Of a stretch of DNA of 64,000 nucleotides, positions 36,764-45,071 are shown one piece after another. Positions within the stretch are counted from its first letter, which is position 1. Each line of letters starts with the position of its first letter. The stretch is taken from positions 1 to 64,000 of the forward strand of contig JAGXFW010000015.1 of assembly GCA_024637035.1 (NCBI GenBank), read 5' to 3'. Position numbers and translations under genes: made by a program. The DNA is from Actinomycetes bacterium (GTDB lineage: Bacteria; Actinomycetota; Thermoleophilia; RBG-16-64-13). The notes beneath the pieces were generated by a model. It worked only from the letters and a program-made list of their open reading frames with translations. It was not told the origin of the DNA and made no database searches.

Positions 36764-37546
36764 TTACTCGTCGGAATCCAACTCGGCACGCACCGCCGCC
36801 ACGACACTCCGCACCGCTTCCACGTACTCGGGAGCGCGCTCGAAGGGCGGGGCTTCGTCAAGATCGGCCTGCCGCACGCCCGGACTGAACGGGAGCGAAC
36901 CGATGATGTGGAAACCCGTCAGCAGAGACTTCAGCTGCTCGAGCTCTTGCGTGTCCACCTTGTTCAACACGACGAACAGACGCTTGATGCCGATGTCGTC
37001 GGCGAGCCGCCTGATGGCGTCTGCGGTACGGGCGCTGCGGGCGCCGGCCTCCACGACCACGATCATCGCGTCGACGCCCTGGGCCGTGCCACGCCCGAGG
37101 TGCTCGATCCCGGCCTCCATGTCGAGTATCACCACTTCATCCCGACGTAGGAGAAGGTGACGGATCAGCGAGCGCAGCAACACCGATTCAGGGCAGACGC
37201 AGCCGCCTGCACCCTCCTTCACCGTGCCCATCACCATAAGCCGTATGCCGTCGAGAGGCACGCTGAGTTCGTCGGGGATATCGTCCACGCGAGGGTTGAT
37301 CTTGAAGAAGCCCCCCATCGTGCCTGGTGTCGAGCCGGTGCGCTCGGCTATGAGGTCTTTCATGTCGGCGATCGGCACGATGCCGCGCGCGACCTCGGCT
37401 GAGATGCCGAGGGCACTCGCCAGGTTGGCGTCGGGATCGGCGTCGACCGCCAAGACCTTATAGCCCTCCGCGGCGAACACGCGGGCCATCGTTCCCGCCA
37501 GGGTAGTCTTGCCGACGCCGCCTTTGCCCGTGACAGCGATCTTCAT
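36764..37546 (-). CDS. cooC: CooC-type nickel-insertion ATPase for carbon monoxide dehydrogenase
   Basis: 260 aa, MinD/SIMIBI ATPase. Deviant Walker A GKGGVGKTT (7-15), DADPDANL (35-42), and C116xC118 in GGCVCPES, the zinc/nickel-binding motif of CooC at the dimer interface. VVILDMEAGIEHLGRGT matches CooC rather than ParA. It matures the NiFe4S4 C-cluster of CODH, so the organism probably has CODH or CODH/ACS elsewhere; the target is not in this window. Start ATG 37546. Confidence 0.9.
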   Translation of the reverse strand: MKIAVTGKGGVGKTTLAGTMARVFAAEGYKVLAVDADPDANLASALGISAEVARGIVPIADMKDLIAERTGSTPGTMGGFFKINPRVDDIPDELSVPLDGIRLMVMGTVKEGAGGCVCPESVLLRSLIRHLLLRRDEVVILDMEAGIEHLGRGTAQGVDAMIVVVEAGARSARTADAIRRLADDIGIKRLFVVLNKVDTQELEQLKSLLTGFHIIGSLPFSPGVRQADLDEAPPFERAPEYVEAVRSVVAAVRAELDSDE

Positions 37547-37634
37547 GGGTCACAGCCTTTCTCTCGAGCCCGAGGCCCAGGAGGCCCGCGGGCGGACAGG
37601 TTCGGATCCGCGTGGCGCCTCACCCGTGGGGGTG

Positions 37635-37937
37635 TCAGCGGTCACGCCTGCTCACAATGTGCACCACGAGCGCCGAGAGCAAACCGCCCACCCCGAGTAG
37701 CGCACCCACCACTCCCGCGCCCATCAGCAGCGAGGCGGCGAGGGCCGCCTCTTGGCCCACATGCTTATCCAGCAGAGTGCCGCCCCCGATCGAGAACACG
37801 GCGGCCGCCAAGACCGATGCGGGCCACCGTACCGGAGCCCCGCCGAGAGCGTCATTGACCCGGCGCGCGGCGCCGCTCCCGACCGAGGCTATCGCCCGGT
37901 GCCAGTCACCGTATCGTCGAAGCCCGCGCCTGGCCAT
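37635..37937 (-). CDS. Small membrane protein of unknown function
   Basis: 100 aa; ATG 37937 overlaps the start side of the DUF4388 gene stop by 1-2 bp. Basic N-terminus, two transmembrane helices (WPASVLAAAVFSIGGGTLL; LAASLLMGAGVVGALLGVGGLLSALVVHIV). No recognised family. Probably co-transcribed with the upstream DUF4388 gene. Confidence 0.6.
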   Translation of the reverse strand: MARRGLRRYGDWHRAIASVGSGAARRVNDALGGAPVRWPASVLAAAVFSIGGGTLLDKHVGQEAALAASLLMGAGVVGALLGVGGLLSALVVHIVSRRDR

Positions 37938-37938
37938 C

Positions 37939-39159
37939 TCACGGGATCAGGGCACGAAGCGCCGAGATCACCTCGGCCACATCTTCCGCACTCCTGATAT
38001 TGCAGGCGACCACCGGAACGCTCGACGAGAGATCCAGCAGCGAGCGGACTTGGTCTTCGGTCACCTTCTCGTCGACCATCGAGGCATACGAGGCGACGAC
38101 GTAGGGCCGGTCGCCGATCTCCCCCATCAGCGCCACGTCTCGTCGTGACGCGACCACCGAGTCCTGCGAGTTGATGTTCACCAGGACGACGAAGCCCGAG
38201 GTCTCGAGCGCCATGCGCTTGATCACCGAGACTGGAGTACGCGACTCAGCGAAGTAGATAAGGGAGGCATCGTCATCGTCCTCGCGGATGGCGGCTGCCA
38301 GAAACACCTCCACCTCCTCACCGTCGATCTGCTCCATGCGCAGGTGATTGGACACGTCCGATGTGGACGCGGTGGTGAGGAAGGTGAGGTTGTAGATGTC
38401 GATAGGTCCTCGTAGAGCGATGGCCGTCTTCTGTCCGAGCAGCTCAAGCGTCGGGTCGCGCAGCGCGACCAGCCCGGTGCTCACCATGCCGAAGATCGTC
38501 TTGGCCGTGTTGAATCGATCGAGTCCAGAGTCCACGATGATCGTGTTGATGTCGCGACGACCGTCGGCAAAGCAGGCGATAGCCCACTCGCCGGGGGTAA
38601 GCCGCACCTCGCGCACGGTGACGGGCGCGCTGAGCGACGGCACTTTCTCGAGCGAGCCAAGGGTGCGCATGACGAGTTCCCACTCGTCCACCCGCCGGCA
38701 CCCCTCCATGATGACGCCCTCGGCGTCCATCGAGACCACCACGTCGGCCACCGGAGGTTCTTCGCCCATGACGAACTGGAATTCGGCTTCCGGCCACTTG
38801 AACAGGTTGAACACGGAGTCCTCGATCTGCTCCCTCACGTACTGCTCGAGTGCCTCCTCTGAGACCAAGCCGAGCTCCTTCAGCAGTGAGCCCAGCAATC
38901 GAGGCTTCTCCGTGGACCGCTGCTCGGCCAGTACCGCCTGGAGTTCGGAGCTCCGGAGTTTGCCCGCTCGCACAAGGCGCTCACCCAACGGTGCCCCGCT
39001 CGCGGTCGAGGTGGCGTAGTACACCTCCCCGCCCTTGAAGTAGACCTGGCCGCCCTCTTTGCCCGAAGCTACCTTGAGCGCTCCGGTCTTTGCACCCATC
39101 TTCAGCAGACGGAAGATGTCGGGAAGGCTGACGTCGCGTACGTGTCCCTGCAATTGCAT
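37939..39159 (-). CDS. DUF4388 protein with C-terminal degenerate GTPase-like domain
   Basis: 406 aa, ATG 39159. Residues 1-110 match DUF4388 (MQLQGHVRDVSLPDIFRLLKMGAKTGALKVASG...GQVYFKGGEVYYATS), a domain in PatA-like and gliding/two-component regulators. The middle part (WELVMRTLGSLEKVPS; LTPGEWAIACFADGRRDINTIIVDSGLDRFNTAKTIFGMVSTGLV) resembles the rest of such regulators. Residues about 260-406 look like a small-GTPase fold (SGFVVLVNINSQDS, RPYVVASYASMVDEKV, VVACNIRSAEDVAEVISAL) but have no P-loop, so nucleotide hydrolysis is unlikely. Possible scaffold in surface motility or signalling; inference. Confidence 0.7.
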   Translation of the reverse strand: MQLQGHVRDVSLPDIFRLLKMGAKTGALKVASGKEGGQVYFKGGEVYYATSTASGAPLGERLVRAGKLRSSELQAVLAEQRSTEKPRLLGSLLKELGLVSEEALEQYVREQIEDSVFNLFKWPEAEFQFVMGEEPPVADVVVSMDAEGVIMEGCRRVDEWELVMRTLGSLEKVPSLSAPVTVREVRLTPGEWAIACFADGRRDINTIIVDSGLDRFNTAKTIFGMVSTGLVALRDPTLELLGQKTAIALRGPIDIYNLTFLTTASTSDVSNHLRMEQIDGEEVEVFLAAAIREDDDDASLIYFAESRTPVSVIKRMALETSGFVVLVNINSQDSVVASRRDVALMGEIGDRPYVVASYASMVDEKVTEDQVRSLLDLSSSVPVVACNIRSAEDVAEVISALRALIP

Positions 39160-39160
39160 G

Positions 39161-39757
39161 TCACCTCTCCGTTTCCGGTAGCCTTCTCGCCGGCAAGAGT
39201 CGGGCGGGAACCCCGCCCACGCGGGCGCCGGCGGCGACATCCGCGTTGACAAGGCTGAGCGCCGAGACCACGGCGCCATCGCCGATGACGACGCCCGGCA
39301 GGATCGTACAGTTCGCCCCGATCATCACATCGCGGCCGATCACGACCGGCCCGGTGCGCACCTCGTCACGCAGGAACTCGTGGGCGAGGATCACCGTGTT
39401 GTAGCCGATGACGGTGTTCTCTCCCACGGAGATGAGTTCGGGGTAGAAGATGTCGAAGGTGGCACTCAGCCCCGGGGCCGCGAAGGCCCCCATCCTGATA
39501 CCGATCGCGCGATAGAGCGCGAGCTTCAAGGGCAGTGAGGGAAGGTACCTGCACAGGTAGATCACCAGGAAGTTCAAAGCGACTCGATGCAGGGGGACAC
39601 GCCGCCGCCAGTGCCACATTCCATTGACGCCGGGGGAGGGATACCGAGTCAGCCGGTGGCGTCTGGTCTGGTCGGCTCCCGGTCGCGTCTCTCCGCCTTC
39701 CAACCGCCCCTCCACCTCACCTCGCTTGACAGCGTCGGACGAACGCCAGTCTAGCAT
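39161..39757 (-). CDS. Hexapeptide-repeat acyltransferase
   Basis: 198 aa from ATG 39757; ATG 39619 is an alternative start and neither has a strong ribosome-binding site. After a Trp/Arg-rich N-terminus (MWHWRRRVPLHRVALNFLVIYLCRYLPSLPLK) come left-handed beta-helix repeats: IGYNTVILAHEFL, GPVVIGRDVMIGANCTILPGVVIGDGAVVSALSLVNADV. The LAHEF-like His fits the catalytic His. Similar to WcaF/maltose acetyltransferase-like enzymes acting on sugars or envelope lipids; the substrate is unknown. It lies 1 bp upstream of the DUF4388 gene. Confidence 0.8.
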   Translation of the reverse strand: MLDWRSSDAVKRGEVEGRLEGGETRPGADQTRRHRLTRYPSPGVNGMWHWRRRVPLHRVALNFLVIYLCRYLPSLPLKLALYRAIGIRMGAFAAPGLSATFDIFYPELISVGENTVIGYNTVILAHEFLRDEVRTGPVVIGRDVMIGANCTILPGVVIGDGAVVSALSLVNADVAAGARVGGVPARLLPARRLPETER

Positions 39758-39802
39758 GCCGCCACGCTCAACCCTGGGTTGCTTCGTGCCGATGTTCCAT
39801 TG

Positions 39803-41926
39803 ATGGATGCATCAGTAGAAACCTCATCGTCCAGCTGCACCTACCAGCCGGAACAGGGGCGGCCGTTCCAGGCGAACCACGCCCGAGCGATCACCCAATG
39901 GAGCATGCTCGCCGGCCTCCTGGCCGCGTCCGTGCTGGGCGCTGGCATGGCACTCGGTCACCGAGGTCCGTCGACGACCCCGGCACTGCTGACTCTTGCC
40001 GTCTTCTTCACCGCCCTGATACCTATCGCCCGCTTTGTCGATTCCCACACCGAGACGTGGGATGGGCGGCGGGATCGCGTCATCGCAGCCCTGGTGATGG
40101 GACTCGACCTGATCGCCGGGGGTCTGATCCTCTTCTGGACGGGCGGACCGCACTCGATCCTCGTGCTTCTCGTGCCGCTGATCCCCTTCGCCCTGCGTAT
40201 GTTCGGATCGATCTGGCACTCATTGGCATACGTCGTCGCTATCACGCTGGGACTGGTGCTCATGTCGTTCGCTCAAGCGCCCGGCTTGGATTCCGGTGCG
40301 TTACTCGTCGGCACGACGTTCGGGGATTCCGAGTCCCGTCTGACCGCCTTCATCATCCTGGCCGTGGCGGCCGCCACGATCAGCGCCGCCATCCTGGCCG
40401 AAGACATCGCGAACACGCTCGCTCGACGCGAGACGGAGGCACTCGCCTTCTCGGAGAAGATGAACCTGCGGGCCGAGAAGCTCCAGTTGCTCCAGCGCGT
40501 CGGCGGGGTGCTGTCGAGAACGACCCACGCTGACGAGGCGACCAGTCAGGCGCTCCACCACATCAACAACCACTACGACGCCGAGGCGACCATCCTCTAC
40601 TTGAAGGACCCCACCACCGGTCTTCTGGCGGCGGTCCAGTCCGCAGGCGAGAAGGGCATGGCGCAAGCCTCCAGATCCGTCCTCGCCCTCTCGACTCTCG
40701 GCAGCCTCGAAGCGCGCATATGGCCGAACGAGCTTCCCAACGGGCGCGGTACCAGCGCGTCGATGGTCGCGCCCCTCATCGTGGAGGACACCGGGTACGG
40801 CGCGCTTGAAGTGATCGCGCGAGCGGGACGCACGTTCAACAGTTCGAAGCTGGCACTGCTCGAAACGATAGCCGCCGAGCTAGCCGCCACAGTGCGTACC
40901 GCCGGCGTCTACGAGCGGACCAACGACGATCTGAGCCGCGCGACGGCCGAACTAGCGGCACTCAACACCTTCACCAAGACCGTGAGTTCCACATTCGACC
41001 TGAATACCATCACCCGGAACCTGTTGGAGACCGCCAAGAGCGTGACCCAGTCGGACGCCGGATACGTAGCACTACGGGGGGTCGGGGCCGATGAGGACAT
41101 CTCGGCGTTCATCAACTACGACGAAGCCACTAGGCGCCGTCTCCGGGCGAAGATGTGGCTCGGGTCCTCCGACACCCACAGCCGCGCTCTCCGCGGCGGC
41201 AAGGCAGTCGTGGCGAACGATACGCATGAAGGGTACGACTCACCCGGCGCGCGCCGGGAGTTTCGAGCGATGCTTTGCGTGCCGATCCTGGTGGACGGCC
41301 GGGTAGCGGGCATGATCAACTTGGAGAGCGCCGCTCCGAATACCTACTCTCCCGCCGACGTTCAGTTCATCGCCGCTCTCGCCGAATCCGCGGCCATCGC
41401 GGTGAAGAACGCTCAGCTGTACGCCACCGTGGAGCAGACGGCCGTGCGCGACGGCCTCACAGGCCTCTACAACCACTCGTACTTCCAGGAGTCCCTGGTC
41501 GAGGAACTGGACCGTGCAAAGCGTTACGCCAGAGAAGTCTCTTTGATCCTTCTTGACGTCGACGACTTCAAGCTTCACAACGATCTCTACGGCCACCAGT
41601 CGGGCGACAAGGTGCTGCGCTGTTTGGGCAAGGCGTTGCTCACGAACACGCGCCGAGCGGACACCGTGGCCAGGTACGGTGGCGAAGAGTTCGCCATCAT
41701 CATGTCGGACACGACTCACGAACACGCCGAGACAGCGGCCGAGAAGCTCCGGCGTTGGATCGAGGAAGAGCAATCCCGAGACCTGAGCGCGCCCGTCACG
41801 GTGAGTCTCGGCATGGCCACGTTCCCCGCCGACGGCGCGGCCGCCGCCGATCTCATCGAAGTCGCGGATCGCCGAATGTACCAGGCAAAGAACGCCGGGA
41901 AGAACCGCGTAGTCGCAGCTGGCTGA
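39803..41926 (+). CDS. Membrane diguanylate cyclase with two GAF domains
   Basis: 707 aa from ATG 39803 (weak start; TTG 39779 possible). Residues 30-190 contain about five or six transmembrane helices. Two GAF-type domains follow (about 215-380 and 395-545; the second has LCVPILVDGRVAGMINLES). The GGDEF domain covers about 550-707 with RDGLTGLYNH, RYGGEEF (624-630) intact and an RxxD inhibitory site (617-620) five residues before it. It should make c-di-GMP with product inhibition. Ligands of the GAF and membrane parts are unknown. It is divergent from the acyltransferase gene. Confidence 0.92.
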   Translation: MDASVETSSSSCTYQPEQGRPFQANHARAITQWSMLAGLLAASVLGAGMALGHRGPSTTPALLTLAVFFTALIPIARFVDSHTETWDGRRDRVIAALVMGLDLIAGGLILFWTGGPHSILVLLVPLIPFALRMFGSIWHSLAYVVAITLGLVLMSFAQAPGLDSGALLVGTTFGDSESRLTAFIILAVAAATISAAILAEDIANTLARRETEALAFSEKMNLRAEKLQLLQRVGGVLSRTTHADEATSQALHHINNHYDAEATILYLKDPTTGLLAAVQSAGEKGMAQASRSVLALSTLGSLEARIWPNELPNGRGTSASMVAPLIVEDTGYGALEVIARAGRTFNSSKLALLETIAAELAATVRTAGVYERTNDDLSRATAELAALNTFTKTVSSTFDLNTITRNLLETAKSVTQSDAGYVALRGVGADEDISAFINYDEATRRRLRAKMWLGSSDTHSRALRGGKAVVANDTHEGYDSPGARREFRAMLCVPILVDGRVAGMINLESAAPNTYSPADVQFIAALAESAAIAVKNAQLYATVEQTAVRDGLTGLYNHSYFQESLVEELDRAKRYAREVSLILLDVDDFKLHNDLYGHQSGDKVLRCLGKALLTNTRRADTVARYGGEEFAIIMSDTTHEHAETAAEKLRRWIEEEQSRDLSAPVTVSLGMATFPADGAAAADLIEVADRRMYQAKNAGKNRVVAAG

Positions 41927-41929
41927 TCC

Positions 41930-41946
41930 GAAGCCTGTCCGGCTTC
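41930..41946. terminator. Short hairpin between convergent genes
   Basis: GAAGCC-TGTCC-GGCTTC sits in the 18-bp gap between the cyclase stop and the DUF1786 stop. No T-run; a weak bidirectional terminator at best. Confidence 0.4.
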
Positions 41947-43030
41947 AGAGAACTCGCGCCCGGAATCCCTCGAGCAGGCCGTAGCAGCCTGTGATCATCA
42001 TGTCCCCGTGGATGGAGGTCTCGACTTCGCGCTGCGTCACGCCGGCGAATCGCGCCCGATTCGGACCGGTCACCAGCACGTCGAGCGAGCCGGGCTCCAC
42101 CGCCGCGGAGACGGGCAACACACCGTGGCCGCCGTCGGCCAGCACTGTGGCCGACTCCAGCTTTCCGGCGAGGAACTCCGTCACGTACGTGGCCATCGAG
42201 GCCCGGTCCAGGCGTCCGGTGTGGTGCTCGAACAGACCATCGATCCGCCCGTCGCGCACCACGGCCATGAGCGTGTGGCCGTTGCCGTAGTTGACAACCA
42301 CGCACGGCGCCTCGTTGGTGAGGGCGGCGCCTAACAGCGCCGCCGGACCCGTGTCCCCCACGACGATGGGCACCGCGTCGGCCGATCCAACCACGGCGGG
42401 ATCACCACTCCCTTCCGCCATGCACTGACCGGCCGCCTGCAGGCGCGTGAAGTACGTCGGGATCGACCCGAGGGCATAGAACTGATCGGCGAGCCGCCGC
42501 GATCTCTCGAAGCTCTCCACGAGTTTCTCGAAGCGGAACACGCGGTCGCTCACACCGCTTGGTGCCTCCCCATGGTCCTGCACCGCGACACCCAGTCCGT
42601 CGACCGGCTCCGTCTCCCCGAGAAGGGCCAGGGCGCGCACCAGATCGTCCAGACGGACATCGCCCGAGCGCACCACCACGGCTCCGGCGGCCGCGAGGGA
42701 ATCCGCCTCGTCCTCGCCCACTAGGACCACGCCCATCGAGACCACCTCACTCAGATCATCGCTGAATGTACGGGCGGCGTCCGGCTCGGCATAGAAAGCA
42801 AGACCCTCTGTCACGTGCGCGTCCATCGCCGACGACGACGGTCCCCCACCCATGAGACGGCCGCGCATGACCACGGGCAGACCGCGCCGCGTCGCGGCGC
42901 GGATCTCCGCCGCTACAACGCGGGTCGCGGAAGGCACTACGAGGTGAGTCTGGTTCTCGCCCCGACGGGAATCGTCGTGCAGCAAGATGTCGGAGGTGCC
43001 CATGCCCACGTCCACTACGAGTACCCGCAT
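41945..43030 (-). CDS. DUF1786 family protein (sugar kinase/HSP70/actin-like fold)
   Basis: 361 aa from ATG 43030. MRVLVVDVGMGTSDILLHDDS is the DUF1786 N-terminus, resembling the phosphate-1 motif of the ASKHA ATPase fold; later VVNYGNGHTLMAVVRDGRIDGLFEHHTG and GGHGVLP are typical. Pfam labels the family a putative pyruvate formate-lyase-activating protein, without experiment known to me. It is tightly linked here to fdhD (4 bp), suggesting a part in formate dehydrogenase or molybdo-enzyme maturation. Confidence 0.8.
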   Translation of the reverse strand: MRVLVVDVGMGTSDILLHDDSRRGENQTHLVVPSATRVVAAEIRAATRRGLPVVMRGRLMGGGPSSSAMDAHVTEGLAFYAEPDAARTFSDDLSEVVSMGVVLVGEDEADSLAAAGAVVVRSGDVRLDDLVRALALLGETEPVDGLGVAVQDHGEAPSGVSDRVFRFEKLVESFERSRRLADQFYALGSIPTYFTRLQAAGQCMAEGSGDPAVVGSADAVPIVVGDTGPAALLGAALTNEAPCVVVNYGNGHTLMAVVRDGRIDGLFEHHTGRLDRASMATYVTEFLAGKLESATVLADGGHGVLPVSAAVEPGSLDVLVTGPNRARFAGVTQREVETSIHGDMMITGCYGLLEGFRARVL

Positions 43031-43034
43031 ACCA

Positions 43035-43907
43035 CTACCCCTCGAGATCCACCCACTCGGGGAATGTGAACACGGTGAGCGTGCGTCCACGAGCCCGTCC
43101 CACCACACACAGAGAGAGGCGTTCAGCGTGCTCGAGGGCCAGACCGGTGGGAGCGCTCTTCGAGACCACCACCGGGATCGGGGTCTTCGCGATCTTGCTG
43201 ACCATCTCGGACGAGATGCGACCGGTGACCACCATGAACAAGCCGTCGAACGACGCTCCCGTCAAGAGACGACGACCGATCGCCTTGTCGACCGCGTTGT
43301 GCCGCCCGATGTCTTCTGTCATCGCGACCAAGGAGCCCGTGGTGTCGACGAGCGCCGCGGCGTGCGTTCCCCGCGTCCTGCGGTAGAGATCGCCTCCCCG
43401 ATAGACCTCGCCCACGGCCTGACGCAGGACCGAAGCGCTGACCCAGGGCCGCGACTCCGGGGGGCGCCGCGAGCCGGCAGCGAAGGCATCGAGGACGTTG
43501 CCGAAGGTGAAAGCCCGGCCGCAGCCCGATGTGAGCACCCGCTGCTCGAACAGCCGGGCGCCAAGGTCGACACCCCGGGCCTGCACGCTCACGCCCTGGG
43601 CGGTCTCCTCCAAGGATTCCACCTGGTCGGCCCGGTCGATGATGCCCTCACTGAAGAGGAACCCCACCGCCAATGCCGGGGCGTCGCCCGGCGTGGCGAG
43701 CATGGTGATGAACTCGCGACCGTTCAGGCTGATCGTCATGGGTTCTTCCCGGGGCACCTCGACCGGTGCCTCGGTCCAAGACCCGTCTTCCCACACGCGG
43801 GCCGTCACTGCCTCCACGGGGTCGGCCCGAACTAGGGCTGGCCCGGGTTCGGCCTGTACGGCATCGGGACGCGGGGGCTGCTCTGCGAGGGGTCGGTCAC
43901 TCGTCAC
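43035..43907 (-). CDS. fdhD: Formate dehydrogenase sulfurtransferase FdhD
   Basis: 290 aa; GTG 43907 with AAGGTGGCGA upstream. Motifs: REEPMTISLNGREFITMLATPGDAPALAVGFLFSEGII, TSGCGRAFTF, AALVDTTGSLVAMTEDIGRHNAVDKAIG, VTGRISSEMVSKIAKTPIPVVVSKSAPTGLALEHAERL. FdhD passes sulfur from IscS-type desulfurase to the Mo/W-bisMGD cofactor of formate dehydrogenase. Only one cysteine stands in the conserved loop (SGCG), fewer than in the E. coli protein. The enzyme itself is not in the window. Confidence 0.94.
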   Translation of the reverse strand: MTSDRPLAEQPPRPDAVQAEPGPALVRADPVEAVTARVWEDGSWTEAPVEVPREEPMTISLNGREFITMLATPGDAPALAVGFLFSEGIIDRADQVESLEETAQGVSVQARGVDLGARLFEQRVLTSGCGRAFTFGNVLDAFAAGSRRPPESRPWVSASVLRQAVGEVYRGGDLYRRTRGTHAAALVDTTGSLVAMTEDIGRHNAVDKAIGRRLLTGASFDGLFMVVTGRISSEMVSKIAKTPIPVVVSKSAPTGLALEHAERLSLCVVGRARGRTLTVFTFPEWVDLEG

Positions 43908-44069
43908 GTACTCGCCACCTTGTCCATATAGTTCACCTGGCCCGCGGGTGACGCTTGTGGGTCTTGTCCCACCGCCCCGCTCGCGTTCTCGATTCACACC
44001 CGCCCGCAGCAAAAGAGGGCCGGCCTGCGCCCGCCCCCTCCTGCGACCATCGGCTTCGCACGTGGGATC

Positions 44070-44195
44070 CTATACGTGTGGGGTCCCGCAGTGCGGCTTC
44101 TGTTGCACTATGGGTTCGCTGAGGTTCTGACCGCAATGCGGGCAGGTCTCGGCTTCATCGTCCACCTGCTTGCGACAGTTCACGCACTCGGCCAT
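44070..44195 (-). CDS. 41-aa zinc-ribbon miniprotein
   Basis: ATG 44195 follows GAGGAGGTGG at good spacing; the stop is at 44070-44072. The peptide begins MAECVNCRKQVDDEAETCPH and has C4xxC7 and C18xxC21 (ETCPHCGQNL), a complete zinc ribbon, plus a later Cys36. It is like the small zinc-ribbon (FmdB/zf-ribbon) proteins of unknown function. Strong ribosome-binding site and intact cluster make it a real gene in spite of its size. Confidence 0.75.
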   Translation of the reverse strand: MAECVNCRKQVDDEAETCPHCGQNLSEPIVQQKPHCGTPHV

Positions 44196-44304
44196 CGAAG
44201 ACCACCTCCTCGCGACGTGTTCAACGAGTATACCGCTCGCTCCACCGTGGGTAAACGCCGCCGCGAGCGCCGGTCGCGGGTCGCCTCACGGCGGGAAGAA
44301 CAGT

Positions 44305-44352
44305 CTAGGAGGCTGCTGAGAAGCGAATCGTCACCCTTCGGCAGCCTGCTAG
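44305..44352. repeat. CTAG-ended palindromic repeat, short copy at the ccdA stop
   Basis: CTAGGAGGCTGCTGAGAAGC...CTTCGGCAGCCTGCTAG, 48 bp with imperfect inverted ends. The right CTAG (44349-44352) contains the ccdA stop codon. It can form a stem-loop and may terminate transcription of ccdA. Confidence 0.75.
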
Positions 44353-45071
44353 AACTCGAACAGCTGATAGCCCGCCAGTCGCGCGGTGAGCCAGGTGAAC
44401 TGACCGCCGATCATCAGCAGACCGTAGCCCACCAGTAGGAGGCCTGAGACCACCTTGATCACGCCAAAGTGACGTTTCACCCAGGAGAAGGCGCCCATCG
44501 CGCGGGCGAAGAACAACCCGGAGAGCACGAAGGGAACAGCGAGGCCCAGAGAGTACGTTGCGAGCAGTGCGGCGCCGCCGAACGGGCTCCGACCGGTGGC
44601 TGCAAGCGTGAGGATCGAGGCGAGGATGGGTCCGACGCATGGCGTCCAACCGATCGAGAAGGCCACGCCGGCCAACCCCGCCCCCACCAATCCGCCGGGC
44701 ACCCGGTAGGGCAGCAACCGGCGCTCACGCTGGAACACGCTCAGGGGAAGAAGGCCCGAGACCAGGATTCCCATTACCACGAGCATCACACCGGATGCGA
44801 TTTGCAGGGTGCGTCTGTGCGCCAGGAGCACATCGCCCACGAACCCGGCACCCGCGCCCGCTAGTGTGAAGACGAGCGAGAAGCCCGCCACGAAGGCCAG
44901 GGTGGCGAAGAAGACGCGCCGGGTATCGACGTGCAGACGATCCAGCGACACTCCCGACACGAACGAGAGATACCCGGGCAGAAGAGGCAGGACGCAGGGG
45001 CTGAGGAAGCTGGCCGCGCCGGCCACTAGAGCCAGTCCGAAGGCTGCGAAGTTCAGCTCCTCGATGCTCAT
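44349..45071 (-). CDS. ccdA: CcdA-type cytochrome c biogenesis / thiol-disulfide transmembrane protein
   Basis: 240 aa, about six transmembrane helices. FLSPCVLPLLPGYLSFVSGVSL (residues 22-43) contains the first redox Cys, and FSIGWTPCVGPILASILTLA the second; together these are the DsbD/CcdA reductant-shuttle pair. It carries electrons from cytosolic thioredoxin to outer-face thioredoxin-like proteins. ATG 45071 overlaps the stop of the adjacent Sec-TlpA gene (ATGA), so CcdA most likely re-reduces that protein. Confidence 0.94.
   Translation of the reverse strand: MSIEELNFAAFGLALVAGAASFLSPCVLPLLPGYLSFVSGVSLDRLHVDTRRVFFATLAFVAGFSLVFTLAGAGAGFVGDVLLAHRRTLQIASGVMLVVMGILVSGLLPLSVFQRERRLLPYRVPGGLVGAGLAGVAFSIGWTPCVGPILASILTLAATGRSPFGGAALLATYSLGLAVPFVLSGLFFARAMGAFSWVKRHFGVIKVVSGLLLVGYGLLMIGGQFTWLTARLAGYQLFEF

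Noticed and set aside
35570-37150. Plus-strand 526-residue open frame opposite DUF4349 and cooC
   Set aside because: It spans two well-supported minus-strand genes and the gap between them with Arg/Asp/His-rich composition.
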